A DNA stretch of 64,000 nucleotides from Saccharopolyspora elongata (GCF_004348985.1 NZ_SMKW01000008.1:62001-126000), one strand, 5' to 3'. Positions 45,664 through 56,500 are shown, counted from the stretch's first letter. Notes: generated by a model not told the origin, from the letters alone. Numbers and translations: made by a program.

Positions 45664-46620
45664 GTGGACGGTCGACGTGCCCGGCGGAGCTGCCTGGCGG
45701 TGCCGGGCTCCAGCGCGAAGATGATCGACAAGGCGCGCGGGCTGGCCGCCGACCAGTTCTTCCTGGACCTCGAGGACGCCGTCGCTCCGCTGGCGAAGGC
45801 CGAGGCGCGGGACCGGATCGTCGGCGCGCTGAACGAGGGCGGCTGGGGCGAGAAGATCCGCTCGGTGCGGGTCAACGCGCTGGACACCGAGTGGACCTAC
45901 CGGGACGTCGTGACCGTCGTGGAGGGCGCGGGCGCCGAGCTCGACTCGATCATCCTGCCGAAGGTGAGCACCCCGGAGCACGTGCGCTGGCTGGACCTGA
46001 CGCTGACGCAGATCGAGCGCGCCACCGGGCTGGAGGCCGGCCGGATCGGCATCGAGCCGCAGATCGAGGACGCCCGCGGCCTGGTCGAGGTGGACGCGAT
46101 CGCCGCCGCCTCGCCGCGGGTGACGGCGCTGGTCTACGGGCCTGCCGACTTCATGGCGTCGATCAACATGCGGTCGCTGGTCGTCGGCCACCAGCCGCCC
46201 GGCTACGACGTCGGCGACGCCTACCACTACATCCTGATGCGCATCCTGGTCGCGGCCCGCGCGGCCGGGGTGCAGGCGATCGACGGGCCGTACCTGCAGA
46301 TCAAGGACGTCGACGGGCTGCGCGCGGTGGGCGGCAGGTCGGCGGCGCTGGGCTTCGACGGCAAGTGGGTGCTGCATCCGGCGCAGGTGGACGCGGTCAA
46401 CGAGCTCTTCTCGCCGCGGCAGGAGGATTACGACCACGCCGAGAACATCCTGGACGCCTACGAGTGGCACACCTCGGCGGCCGGCGGGAAGCGCGGCGCG
46501 GCGATGCTGGGCGACGAGATGATCGACGAGGCGTCCCGGAAGATGGCCCTGGTGATCTCGGGCAAGGGTCGCGCGGCGGGCATGGCCCGGACCGACCGCT
46601 GGACCCCGCCGGAATCCTGA
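45664..46620 (+). CDS. CitE-like malyl-CoA/citramalyl-CoA lyase family
   Basis: 318 residues from a GTG with GAGGAGG upstream. HpcH/HpaI aldolase TIM barrel: RRSCLAVPGSSAKMIDKARGL, FLDLEDAVAPLAK, IGIEPQIEDARGL, VYGPADFMAS and LGFDGKWVLHPAQV. Metal ligands E and D are in place. Most similar to malyl-CoA lyase/thioesterase-type stand-alone CitE proteins. Substrate not fixed by context. Confidence 0.85.
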   Translation: MDGRRARRSCLAVPGSSAKMIDKARGLAADQFFLDLEDAVAPLAKAEARDRIVGALNEGGWGEKIRSVRVNALDTEWTYRDVVTVVEGAGAELDSIILPKVSTPEHVRWLDLTLTQIERATGLEAGRIGIEPQIEDARGLVEVDAIAAASPRVTALVYGPADFMASINMRSLVVGHQPPGYDVGDAYHYILMRILVAARAAGVQAIDGPYLQIKDVDGLRAVGGRSAALGFDGKWVLHPAQVDAVNELFSPRQEDYDHAENILDAYEWHTSAAGGKRGAAMLGDEMIDEASRKMALVISGKGRAAGMARTDRWTPPES

Positions 46621-46940
46621 TCGCGGCGGTGCAGGTCGCGGGCGCGCCGTTTTCGCGCGAAAACGCCGCCCCAACCCGACCGCGCGACCCCCGAACGGCT
46701 TCGCCGCTTCAACGGCGCAAGCCCGCCTACCGCCACCCCGAACAGCCGCTGCGGTGATGCGAAGTGCTCGCGATCCCGCGCCTGCCGGGGAGGCGCCGGG
46801 CGGGTGGTGGTGATGCGCCGTCCGGGGCTCGGTGCGGTGGCGGACGGGTTGAGTTCGCCTGTTGGAGATCGGCCGTGGCGGCAGGCGCGGTAGGTTCCGG
46901 GTGAGATCCGCAGGCGTCGATCGAGAGGGCGGGCTCCGAG
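46621..46940. other. Intergenic region CitE-like gene to patatin-like gene
   Basis: 320 bp holding only the palindromic terminator at 46648-46665. The rest has no gene or clear promoter. Confidence 0.4.
46648..46665. terminator. Palindromic terminator, CGTTTTCG family (copy 2)
   Basis: The perfect 18-bp palindrome CGTTTTCGCGCGAAAACG lies 28 bp after the CitE-like gene stop. The same core appears at 19325-19342. Confidence 0.6.
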
Positions 46941-49900
46941 GTGGCCACCGCGGCAGCGGAGAACGAGCAGGAACTGCGCTTGGCGCTGGCCATGCGCGGC
47001 GGCGCGAGCATGGCCGTGTGGATCGGCGGCGCGGTCGCCGAGATCAACCGGCTCCGCGAGGCGGTGGCGGATTCGCGGGCGCCGGCGGACGACGATTCGA
47101 CGGGCACCCATCCGTGGGCGTCGCTGGCGAAGCTGTCCGGCTACGACGCGGTCGCGGTCGACGTGCTCGCCGGGGCCTCGGCCGGCGGTCTCAACGCGAC
47201 GTTGCTGTCCGCGACGCTGGTCTACGGGATGCCCTTCGACCGGATGCGCGAGGTGTGGGTGCGGTTGGGGGACGTGGAGGCCATGTCCCGGCCGGTGCCG
47301 AAGTTCTGGCAGCACCGCCCGCCGTCGCTGCTGGAGGGCGACCGCTACTTTCGCGCCGAGCTCGCCGACGTCATCACCGACAACGTGCCCGCGGCGGCGG
47401 AGCACCCCGGCCACCGCGCCGACCTGCTGCTGACCGCCACCCTGCTGGACCCGATCCTGGAGCGGCGCTTCGACGGCCGGTCCGGGCCGATGCTGCAGGA
47501 GCGGCGCACCGCGTCGTTCCGGTTCCGGCACCAGGGCAGGGCGGGCGATCCGCTGTCGGACTTCGGCGCGGGCGACGACTTCGCGCCCACCGTGCTGCGG
47601 CTCGCCCACGCCGCCCGTTCGACGTCGTCGTTCCCCTTCGCCTTCGAGCCCGCGCAGGTGCGCTCGTCGCTCGGCGAGCCACCGGACGGCGAGCCGAACA
47701 TGATCGGGCTGTTCTCCGAAACGGCCTCCGATCCGCTGCTCCCGCCGTTCCGGGTGATCGACGGCGGCGTGCTGGACAACATCCCGGTGACGGCGGCGAT
47801 CGATGCGATCTCGGCCGCGCCGGCGAACCGGCCGACGCACCGGTGGCTGCTCTACCTGAACCCGGATCCCGTTGCCTCGCGCGAGCAACGCCGCGAGCCC
47901 GGGTTCGCCGTGCCGGTGACCGCGACGGCCCTGCGTGCCCGGCTGTCCCAGGAATCGCTGCTCGCGGACCTCGACGCGTTGGACGAGCACAACCGCTTGG
48001 TCGCGCGAACCGCCTTGCGCCGCAAGGCGTTGTACGCGCCGCTGCGGGCCGCGCCGGATGCCGAGCGGGCGGCGGTGCTGGCGCAGCAGGTCGACGCGGT
48101 CCTGCCCGATCACGCGGTGGTTCGCGCGGAGCTGGACGCCCAGGCGGTGTACCGGCTGCTCACCGAGCCCGCGGGCATCGAGGACGGCAAGCTGCTGCCG
48201 CCGGTGGTCGGGGATCCGCTGGCCGAGTGGTCGGCGCAGGCGAGAACGCAGCTCGCGCACCGCTTGTCGGCCGGGCTCGGCAGCGACGCCACCACGCGCG
48301 TCTTCGACGATGCGCGCGGCCTGCTCACCGCGGTGCAGGAATGCCTCGGCTGGGCTTGGGACATCGAGCGCTGGGCGCCGGAGAGCCGCGAGATCGGGCG
48401 CTGCAAGTCCGTGCTCTACCGGCTGCGGAGCTTCGGCGAGGTGCTGGAGGGGCACGCCGACCAGTACTGGATCAACGGCGCGAAGCTGGAACCGATCGTC
48501 GAGACGACCGAGCTCGACGAGTGGGTGCAGCGCGTGCAGCGTCGTCGCGCCAGGTTGCAGCACGCCTTGCCGTCCCCGATCCAGCCCCTGCTGGGCGAGG
48601 TGTTGCGCGCGATCGAGGCGGGCGAGGACTTCCACGACGATCTCGCCGAGTTCGCCCGCGAGCTCATGTCCATTGTGGAATCTTCCGGTGCGGACGCGGT
48701 CCCGGACGCCGACGGGGTGGACGCGGTCGCGGAGGCGCACGCGATGCTGCACCGGGTCGCCGACCGGCTGGCCGCGGCGGCCCCGCCCCGCGAGCGGATC
48801 GACGAGCCCCAGCAGCTCGGCTACGCGCTGCTGGAGCGCAGCGAACAGCGGGCGGCGACGTTGCGGCAGCTGGTGGTGCTCACCGCGCCGCTGGACGTCG
48901 GGCGCGTCCCGGGATCGCGGATCAACCTGCTGCGCGTGGTCAGCGACGAGCAGAGCCCGCTGCCGTTCGACGCGCTGCGGCGTGGCGAGGACGTGCCGCT
49001 GCGGATCGCGGACAAGATCCGCGGCCTGGACGTGGGCAACTTCGGCGCGTTCCTGTCCGCGAAGTGGCGGGCGAACGACTGGATGTGGGGGCGGATGGAC
49101 TCCGCCGCCGCGCTGGTCAGGTTGCTCGCCGACCCGGCTCGGCTGGCCCGGCGCCACAGCAGCTCGGAGGAGCTCGGTGACGCGCTGCAGGCGATCGTCT
49201 CCCGCCCGACGACGGCGGAGCTCGGGGAGCTCGGCGAGGAGCAGGCCAAGCAGTGGCGCGGATTCCTCGCCGAGGTGTGGGCGCGCCACGCGGGCGAGGT
49301 GCGCGCCGAGCTCGACGCGCTGTTCGCCGCCCCGGACGACGAGCATTCGCTGACCGAGACCCAGCGGCTGCTCACCGAACGTCTGCAGTGGACGATCGCG
49401 GCGGAGGAAATCCCCTTCGTCCACACCGTTTCTTCCGGGGCCGACCCGGAAAGCGGTGCCGAGCCGCCGGTGCCCGCGCCCGCGCAGCTGTCCGGCCAGG
49501 TGGAGCGCTACGACGTCGGCCGCCAGCGGTTCGCCGACCTCGGCGAGCCGCGGGCGCTGTCCATGGCGACGCGCTTCGGGCTGCTCGCCTACCGGGCCGT
49601 CCGCCCCTCCGGGCGCGGCGTGCTGCCCTGGCTGGGGCGTCGGGCGATGACGCTGATCAAGCCGCTGCTGATGGCGGTCGTGTACGCCATCGCCGCGCCG
49701 CGCCGCGCGGCGCTGCTGGGCTTCCTGGCGGCGAGCGCAGTGGTGTTCACCGGCGTCGGGTGGGGGTCGATGCCCGGGACGCAGGTCCTGTCCGCCGACC
49801 AGCACGAGTCGGCGTTCGATAGCTCGTTCGTAGTATCGGACGGTCCCTTCCCGCCGGGTTCGGCGGAATCGCCGCTGCTCGCCCTGTCCGTGGCCTGCTC

Positions 49901-50492
49901 GGATTCCGGCACCGGCGTGGACGTCGGGTGCGCGGACGGTTTCGGCTGGTTCGGCGGCGTGCCCGGGAACTGGCTCGTCGTGGCCGATTTCTCGGGCACG
50001 TCCTTCGGCCCCGGCGCGCTGCTGGCGATGCTGTTCACCGCGGTCTTCGCCGTGTGGTCGGGGTGGCGCCTGGCGCACCGCGTCGGCCGTGGCTTGGCGC
50101 GCTGGCTGCCCGCGGTGTTCATCGCGGTGGTGCTGCTGGCGGCCGAGTTCTGGCTGTTCACCACCGGATTCCGGCTCGGCCCGCTCGGGCTTGCGCTGGT
50201 CGCGGGGCTGCTGACCTGGCCCGCAGCGGTGGCCTACCGCACCGCCGCGCGCGTCGGTGCGTCGGTGCTGACGCTGCTGGTGTTCGTCGGCGTCCTGTGG
50301 TCGTACGAGCCGAACGCCTTCAGCGGCGGAGGCTGGATCGTCCTGGCGACGGGCCTCACCGCCTACGCCCACATGATCCTGGTCGGCACCGTCGACGTCC
50401 TCGCACCGCGGCCCAGGCGGCGTGCCGGCTTCGCGCAGAAGGCACCGTCGCGGGCGAAGGCGCCCCGGGCCGAGGTTTCCGATCCGGCCTGA
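46941..50492 (+). CDS. Large patatin-like phospholipase (DUF3376 type)
   Basis: 1183 residues from GTG. Patatin catalytic dyad: glycine-rich loop MRGGASMAVWIGG near residue 17, nucleophile S80 in GASAGGLNA and D274 in VIDGGVLDN. A long central region has no known motif. The C-terminus carries hydrophobic helices (about 920-940 and 1030-1110), so it is probably membrane-bound with the lipase domain inside. Bacterial patatins act on phospholipids; several are defence or toxin effectors, but no such partners are nearby. It is monocistronic, convergent with narI. Confidence 0.8.
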   Translation: MATAAAENEQELRLALAMRGGASMAVWIGGAVAEINRLREAVADSRAPADDDSTGTHPWASLAKLSGYDAVAVDVLAGASAGGLNATLLSATLVYGMPFDRMREVWVRLGDVEAMSRPVPKFWQHRPPSLLEGDRYFRAELADVITDNVPAAAEHPGHRADLLLTATLLDPILERRFDGRSGPMLQERRTASFRFRHQGRAGDPLSDFGAGDDFAPTVLRLAHAARSTSSFPFAFEPAQVRSSLGEPPDGEPNMIGLFSETASDPLLPPFRVIDGGVLDNIPVTAAIDAISAAPANRPTHRWLLYLNPDPVASREQRREPGFAVPVTATALRARLSQESLLADLDALDEHNRLVARTALRRKALYAPLRAAPDAERAAVLAQQVDAVLPDHAVVRAELDAQAVYRLLTEPAGIEDGKLLPPVVGDPLAEWSAQARTQLAHRLSAGLGSDATTRVFDDARGLLTAVQECLGWAWDIERWAPESREIGRCKSVLYRLRSFGEVLEGHADQYWINGAKLEPIVETTELDEWVQRVQRRRARLQHALPSPIQPLLGEVLRAIEAGEDFHDDLAEFARELMSIVESSGADAVPDADGVDAVAEAHAMLHRVADRLAAAAPPRERIDEPQQLGYALLERSEQRAATLRQLVVLTAPLDVGRVPGSRINLLRVVSDEQSPLPFDALRRGEDVPLRIADKIRGLDVGNFGAFLSAKWRANDWMWGRMDSAAALVRLLADPARLARRHSSSEELGDALQAIVSRPTTAELGELGEEQAKQWRGFLAEVWARHAGEVRAELDALFAAPDDEHSLTETQRLLTERLQWTIAAEEIPFVHTVSSGADPESGAEPPVPAPAQLSGQVERYDVGRQRFADLGEPRALSMATRFGLLAYRAVRPSGRGVLPWLGRRAMTLIKPLLMAVVYAIAAPRRAALLGFLAASAVVFTGVGWGSMPGTQVLSADQHESAFDSSFVVSDGPFPPGSAESPLLALSVACSDSGTGVDVGCADGFGWFGGVPGNWLVVADFSGTSFGPGALLAMLFTAVFAVWSGWRLAHRVGRGLARWLPAVFIAVVLLAAEFWLFTTGFRLGPLGLALVAGLLTWPAAVAYRTAARVGASVLTLLVFVGVLWSYEPNAFSGGGWIVLATGLTAYAHMILVGTVDVLAPRPRRRAGFAQKAPSRAKAPRAEVSDPA

Positions 50493-50505
50493 GCGGGGTC
50501 GGGTT

Positions 50506-51282
50506 TCAGGGCTTCCGGGTCGGGCGCGGGGCGTCGGGCTTGCCGCGGCGCTGGCCGGGCACTCCGACGGGCTCCCAGCCCCGGCGCGGCCGCGCCTCGG
50601 CCCGGCTGCGGTAGACGACGTAGGGCCGGAACAGGTAGCGAACCGCGGCGAAACCGCTGAGGGCGTGCACCAGCCGGGTGAACGGGAACAGCGCGAACAG
50701 CAGCATCCCCACCAGGATGTGCGCCTTGAACGGCCAGGGCACGTCCACCATCAGCGCCACGTCGGGCTGCAGGACGAAGATGCTGCGGAACCACGGCGAG
50801 ATCGTGGCGCGGTAGTCGTAGCCCTCGGTGATGCCGTTGGCCAGCACCGTGGTCAGCAACCCGAGCACGATCGCCCCGACCAGCACCAGGTACAGCGCCT
50901 TGTCGTTGCCGGTCGTCGCCGAGAACACCGGGCCGTTGCGGCGCCGCCGGTAGATCAGCAGCGCGACCCCGACCAGCGTGCAGATGCCCGCCAGCGCGCC
51001 GAGGCCGACCGCCACCAGGTGGTAGAGGAGCTCGGAGACGCCGAGCGCGGCGGTCCACGACTCCGGGATCAGCAGCCCGATCGCGTGGCCGACGATCACC
51101 ACCAGCAGTCCGAAGTGGAACAGCGGGCTGGCGAACCGCAGCAGCCGTGATTCGAGCAGCTGCGAGGACCGGGTGGTCCAGCCGAACCGGTCGTACCGGA
51201 AGCGCCAGATCGAGCCGACCACCAGGACCGCGATCGTCGCGTACGGCGCGGCGCCCCACAGCAGCACGTCCCAGGTGCTCAT
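50506..51282 (-). CDS. narI: Respiratory nitrate reductase gamma subunit NarI
   Basis: 258 residues, five membrane helices. Haem-ligating histidines H56 and H66 lie at the same positions as in the E. coli protein; the second pair is in FKAHILVG and RLVHALSGF. It passes electrons from menaquinol to NarH. The gene itself is intact, but its partners narG and narJ are damaged here. Confidence 0.92.
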   Translation of the reverse strand: MSTWDVLLWGAAPYATIAVLVVGSIWRFRYDRFGWTTRSSQLLESRLLRFASPLFHFGLLVVIVGHAIGLLIPESWTAALGVSELLYHLVAVGLGALAGICTLVGVALLIYRRRRNGPVFSATTGNDKALYLVLVGAIVLGLLTTVLANGITEGYDYRATISPWFRSIFVLQPDVALMVDVPWPFKAHILVGMLLFALFPFTRLVHALSGFAAVRYLFRPYVVYRSRAEARPRRGWEPVGVPGQRRGKPDAPRPTRKP

Positions 51283-51915
51283 CGGCGGACTCCCGTCTGC
51301 TCGGTTGTGGGGAAGGGCAGCAACGGCCCCGCCATGCCCACGGACTCCTGCGGCGGCCCGGTCGCGGCGATGCGCTCGGCCGCCCGCAGCACCGCCGGTG
51401 TCGGCGCGGGCAACGTGGCCAGCACGGCGTCGACCCCGCGCGCGTACACCGTGCCCTGGCCGTGCAGGGCCTCGGCCAGCAGCGCGAGCCCGGCGTGGTG
51501 GTTGACCAGCAGCGCGGTGCCCAGTTCCTGATCGGTCGTGGCGGCGAACTCCAGCACCACCGTGAGGTGGTCGGGCAGCTCGTCGTCGGGCGGCAGCACG
51601 CCGGCGGACCGGTAGATGCGCTTGAAGTCCGCGATGGCGCGCCCCCGGTTGCGGGTGTCGCCGGTGGACCAGTAGCTCAGGTACTGGCAGCAGCGCCGAC
51701 GCAGGTCGAAGGTCTCGACGTAGTGCTGCTGCGCCGCCAGCAGCGTCGTCGCGTCCAGGTGGTCCAGCAGTTCGCGGAGCGGCGCGCCGTACTGGGGCGG
51801 GAGTTCCGCGCCGGCCTCCCGCAGCTGCGGCAGCAGCGCGCAGCGGCTCGTCCGGGTAGGCCAGCAGGTATGCCGCGATGCGGTGCGTGAGAGCGCGGGA
51901 GCGGTCGAAGCCCAT
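51279..51915 (-). pseudogene. narJ: narJ chaperone gene with frameshift
   Basis: The ATG at 51915 opens the NarJ N-terminus (MGFDRSRALTHRIAAYLLAYPDEPLRA), coupled to narH by TGATG. The frame then turns into low-complexity Ala/Gly. Reading on in another frame restores NarJ (QLREAGAELPPQYGAPLREL, LRRRCCQYLSYWSTGDTR) to the stop at 51279. The shift maps to a (GC)3 run at 51836-51841: one GC unit seems lost, or one base gained. NarJ inserts the Mo cofactor into NarG. Sequencing error is the alternative. Confidence 0.75.
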
Positions 51916-53564
51916 CAGCTGTCCTCGTCGTCGCGCGGGAACAGGCCCTCGGGCGTGCCTCGCCCGTCCCAGTTGAGCAGGTTCACGCGGCGCGAGCCGT
52001 CCGGCGCGGTGAAGTGCTCCGCGCTCTGCCGCTGCTTGAGCAGGTGGAAGTTCTCCACCGACATCGGCACCGGCTGGCCGGAGGACTCCCCGAACGGCCC
52101 CAACGCGTACATGCCCGGCCCGCCCTCGTAGTCCAGCGAGCAGCCGGGCTCGTCGAGCTGTCCCGCGAGTTCGGCGTGCGCCTGCGGGATCACGTAGCGC
52201 TCCTCGTACTTCGCCAGCGCGAGCAGCCGGTACATCCGCTGGACCTGCTCGACGTCGAGCCCGGCGGCCTCCGGGATGGCCGGGTTCGGCGGGCGGCCGA
52301 GTTTGATGTCGCGCATGTACGAGCGCATCGCGCCCAGCTTGCGCAGCGACTCGGTCACCGGCCGCACGTCGCCGGCGGTGAACAGTTCCGCCAGGTACTC
52401 GACGGGGATCCGCAGCGCGTCGATGGCGCCGAAGATGTTGCCCACGTCCTCGCCGTCGTGGCCGGTCTCCGCCAGCTTGTCCACCACCGGCGACAGCGGC
52501 GGGACGTACCAGACCATCGGCATGGTGCGGAATTCCGGATGCAGCGGCAGCGCCACCCGGAAGTCCTTGATGAGCGCGTGGACCGGGGAGCGCTGCGCGG
52601 CGTCGATCCAGTCCGGCGGGATGCCGGCGCGGCGCGCCGCGGTGAGCACCTCCGGGTCGTTCGGGTCGAGCAGCACCTCCAGCTGCGCCGGGTACAGCTG
52701 GTGCTCGTCGTCCACCGATGCCGCTTCGAGCACGCGGTCGGCGTCGTAGAGCACCACCCCGAGGTAGCGCAGCCGGCCGACGCAGGTCTCCGAGCACACC
52801 GTCGGGAGCCCGACCTCCATCCGCGGGTAGCAGAGCGTGCACTTCTCGGCTTTGCCGGTGCGGTGGTTGAAGTACACCTTCTTGTACGGGCAGCCGGTGA
52901 CGCACATCCGCCAGCCCCGGCACTGCTCCTGGTCGACGAGCACGATGCCGTCCTCGGACCGCTTGTACATCGCGCCCGACGGGCAGGACGCGACGCAGGA
53001 CGGGTTGAGGCAGTGCTCGCAGATCCGCGGTAGGAAGAACATGAAGGTCTCTTCAAAGGACTGCTTGACCTCGTCGGAGAGCTTGCGCAGCACCGGGTCC
53101 TGCCGCGTGAGCTCCGGCGAGCCGGCCAGGCTGTCGTCCCAGTTGGCGCTCCAGGAGATCTTCGTCGGCTCGCCCGAGATCAGCGACCAGGGCCGGGCCA
53201 CCGGCGTCTGGTCGCTCAGCGGCGCGGAGATCAGGTTGTCGTAGTCGTAGGTCCAGGGCTCGTAGTAGTCCTGGATGGCGGGCAGCTTCGGGTTGGCGAA
53301 CAGCGACAGCAGCCGCTTGAACCGCCCGCCGCCGCGCAGCTTCAACCGGCCGCCGCGGGTCAGCCGCCACCCGCCGCGCCACCGCTGCTGGTCCTCGTAG
53401 GTGCGCGGATATCCCTGCCCGGGGCGGGTTTCCACGTTGTTGAACCAGACGTACTCGACGCCGCCGCGGTTGGTCCACGCCTGCTTGCAGGTGACCGAGC
53501 AGGTGTGGCAGCCGATGCACTTGTCCAGGTTCATCACCATCGCCAGCTGTGCCATCACGCGCAT
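51915..53564 (-). CDS. narH: Respiratory nitrate reductase beta subunit NarH
   Basis: 549 residues, intact. Iron-sulfur motifs: CIGCHTCSVTC (about 16-26), ICEHCLNPSCVASCPSG, CRGWRMCVTGCPYKK and CTLCYPRMEVGLPTVCSETCVG, the four-cluster pattern including the Trp variant of the 3Fe-4S site. It accepts electrons from NarI and hands them to NarG. The stop overlaps narJ by one base and the start follows the narG stop by 25 bp. Confidence 0.93.
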   Translation of the reverse strand: MRVMAQLAMVMNLDKCIGCHTCSVTCKQAWTNRGGVEYVWFNNVETRPGQGYPRTYEDQQRWRGGWRLTRGGRLKLRGGGRFKRLLSLFANPKLPAIQDYYEPWTYDYDNLISAPLSDQTPVARPWSLISGEPTKISWSANWDDSLAGSPELTRQDPVLRKLSDEVKQSFEETFMFFLPRICEHCLNPSCVASCPSGAMYKRSEDGIVLVDQEQCRGWRMCVTGCPYKKVYFNHRTGKAEKCTLCYPRMEVGLPTVCSETCVGRLRYLGVVLYDADRVLEAASVDDEHQLYPAQLEVLLDPNDPEVLTAARRAGIPPDWIDAAQRSPVHALIKDFRVALPLHPEFRTMPMVWYVPPLSPVVDKLAETGHDGEDVGNIFGAIDALRIPVEYLAELFTAGDVRPVTESLRKLGAMRSYMRDIKLGRPPNPAIPEAAGLDVEQVQRMYRLLALAKYEERYVIPQAHAELAGQLDEPGCSLDYEGGPGMYALGPFGESSGQPVPMSVENFHLLKQRQSAEHFTAPDGSRRVNLLNWDGRGTPEGLFPRDDEDS

Positions 53565-53589
53565 CAGTACTCCTTCTCGACGTTCCGCG

Positions 53590-56500
53590 TCAGTACTCCA
53601 CCGTCTGGCTGCGGCGGCGGATGACGGTGACCTCGTCGCGCTGGTTGCCGGTCGGGCCCAGGTAGTTGAACGCGAAGGACATCTGGGCGTAGCCGCCGAT
53701 GAGGTGGGTGGGCTTGAGCAGCAGCCGGGTCAGCGAGTTGTGGATCCCGCCGCGCAGCCCGGAGATCTCGGACTTCGGCACGTCCACCACCCGGTCCTTG
53801 GCGTGGTACATGTACACCGTTCCCCGCGGCATCTTCTGCGACACCACGGCCCGCGCGACGACCACGCCGTTGCGGTTGACCGCCTCCACCCAGTCGTTGT
53901 CGCGCACCCCGATCAGGTCCGCGTCGGCCGGGCTCATCCACAGGTCCGGTCCGCCGCGCGACAGCGCGAGCATCAGCAGGTTGTCCTGGTACTCGGAGTG
54001 GATCGACCACTTCGAGTGCGGCGTCAGGTAGCGCACCGAGACCGCGGTGCCGCCGGTTTCCTCGGGTTCGCCGAACAACCGGTGCATGTTCAGCGGCGGC
54101 CGGTACACCGGCAGCGCCTCGCCGAGCTCCTGCATCCAGTCGCGGTCCAGGTAGAAGTGCTGGCGGCCGGTCAGGGTGTGCCAGGGCTTGAGGCGTTCGA
54201 CGTTGATCGCGAATGCGGTGTAGCGGCGGCCGCCGTGCTCGCTGCCGCTCCACTCGGGCGAGGTGATCACCGGCACCGGGCGCGCCTGGGTGTCGGCGAA
54301 GGTGACCTGCTTGCCCTCGTTGTCCAGCGCCAGGTCGGCCAGCCGGACGCCGGTGCGCTCCTCCAGCACCCGGAAGCCGGCGACCGCGATCCGGCCGTTG
54401 GTCGTGCCGGACAGCGCGAGGATCGCCTCGCACGCGTCCACGTCCCGCGCCAGCGACGGCGCCCGGCGGCGACGCCGCCCTGCACGGTGCCGTTGCTGCG
54501 CCGCAGCCGCTCGATCTCCTGGTCCGGGATGACCGTCCAGCCCTTGTTGCCCACGCCGAGCCGGTCCACCAGCGGCCCGAGCGCGGCCATCTTTTCCGCC
54601 ACCGCCGGGTAGTCGCGTCGCACCACGATCAGCTTCGGCATCTTGACGCCCGGAACCGGGTCCACCTCGTCGCGGCCCCAGTCCCGCACCACCCCGCCGG
54701 GCGTCGCGAGCTCGTCCGGGGTGTCGTGCAGCAGCGGCGCGGCGACCAGGTCCTCGCGGATGCCCAGGTGCGTCGCGGCGAGCTCGGAGAACTTGCGGGC
54801 CACGGCGTGGAAAGCGGCGAAGTCGCTGCGGGTCTGCCACGGCGGCGCGATCGCCGGGGTGAACGCGTGGACGAACGGGTGCATGTCCGTCGAGGACAGG
54901 TCGTGCTTCTCGTACCAGGTGGCGGCGGGCAGCAGCACGTCGCTGCACAGGCCGGTGCTGGTCATCCGGAAGTCCAGCGATACCAGCAGGTCCAGCTTTC
55001 CCTCCGGCACTTTCGGATGCCACCGGACGTCGTGCGGCCGCCGGTTCGGCGGGGCTTCCTCGGCCCGCAGCGCGGAATCGGTGCCGAGCAGGTGCTTCAG
55101 GAAGTACTCGTTGCCCTTCGCCGACGAGCCCAGCAGGTTCGCCCGCCACACCGTGACGATGCGCGGCCAGTTCTGCTCGGCGTCCGGGTCGGTGCAGGCG
55201 AAGCGCAGCCGCCCGGCGCGCAGCTCGTCGATCACGTGGTCGGCGGGCTCCATCCCGGCCGCGCCGGCCGAATCCACCAGGTCGAGCTGGTTGCGGTCGA
55301 ACGTCGGGTACGACGGCATCCAGCCCATCCGCGCCGACCGGGCGATGCAGTCGGCCATCGCCGCGCCCCACAACCGGCCTGGGCCCAGCGGGTGGATCAG
55401 CTCGTCGGCGCCCAGCGCGTCGTAGCGCCACTGGTCGGTGGCGAGGTACCAGAACGCGGTGCCGATCATCTGGCGCGGTGGCCGCGCCCAGTCCAGCGCC
55501 CCGGCCAGCTGCGCCCAGCCGGTGGCCGGGCGGCACTTCTCCTGGCCGACGTAGTGCGGCCAGCCGCCGCCGTTGACCCCCTGGCAGCCGGTCAGCGTCA
55601 CCAGCGCCAGGAACGCCCGGTAGATCGTGTCGGAGTGGAACCAGTGGTTGGTGCCCGCGCCCATCAGGATCATCGACCGGCCGCCGGATTCCTCGGCGTT
55701 GCGGGCGAATTCGCGGGCCACCCGGGTCACCTGCGCGGCGGGCACCCCGGTGATCTCCTCCTGCCAGGCCGGGGTGTGCGGCTTCGGGTCGTCGAGGCCG
55801 CTCGGCCAGTCCCCGGGCAGTCCCGGCCGGGCCACCCCGTAGTCGGCCAGCATTAGGTCGAACACCGTGGTGACCAGGCGGTCCCCGACGCGGATCGCCG
55901 GGACGCCGCGGCGCAGCCGGGCACCGCGCTCGTCGGGCACGTCGAACCTCGGCAGCTCGACCGCGACCGGCTCGGCGGCGGCGTGGCCGAGCAGGCTCAG
56001 CTGCGGTCGCACCTCGCCGAGATCCAGGTTCCAGCGGCCGGTTTCCCCTTCGCCGAAGCGGAATCCCAGGCTGCCGCCGGGCACGTGCTCGCGGCCGGTT
56101 CGCTCGTCGACGAGCACCGGTTTGAACCGGTCGTGATCGCCGGGCGCACCGAGATCGGCCGCGGTGAGGAACTTGTCCGGCACCAGCGCCGCGCCGTTGT
56201 CCCGCAACGAAACCAGGAACGGCAGGTCGGTGTAGCGGCGCACGTAGTCGGCGAAGCGCGGTGCCTGCCGCTGCACGAAGAAGTCCCGCAGGATCACGTG
56301 CCCCATGGCCATCGCCAGCGCGCCGTCGGTGCCCGGCTGCGGCGACAGCCAGGTGTCGGCGAACTTCACGTTGTCGGCGTAGTCCGGCGATACCACCACG
56401 ACCTTCTGGCCCCGGTACCGCGCCTCGGTCATGAAGTGCGCGTCCGGGGTGCGGGTCACCGGGACGTTGGAGCCCCACATCATCAGGTAGGAGGAGTTCC

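Noticed and set aside
46458-50372. A 1304-codon open frame on the minus strand opposite the patatin-like gene
   Set aside because: High GC creates long antisense frames; it has no ribosome site or family similarity, while the plus strand encodes a clear patatin.
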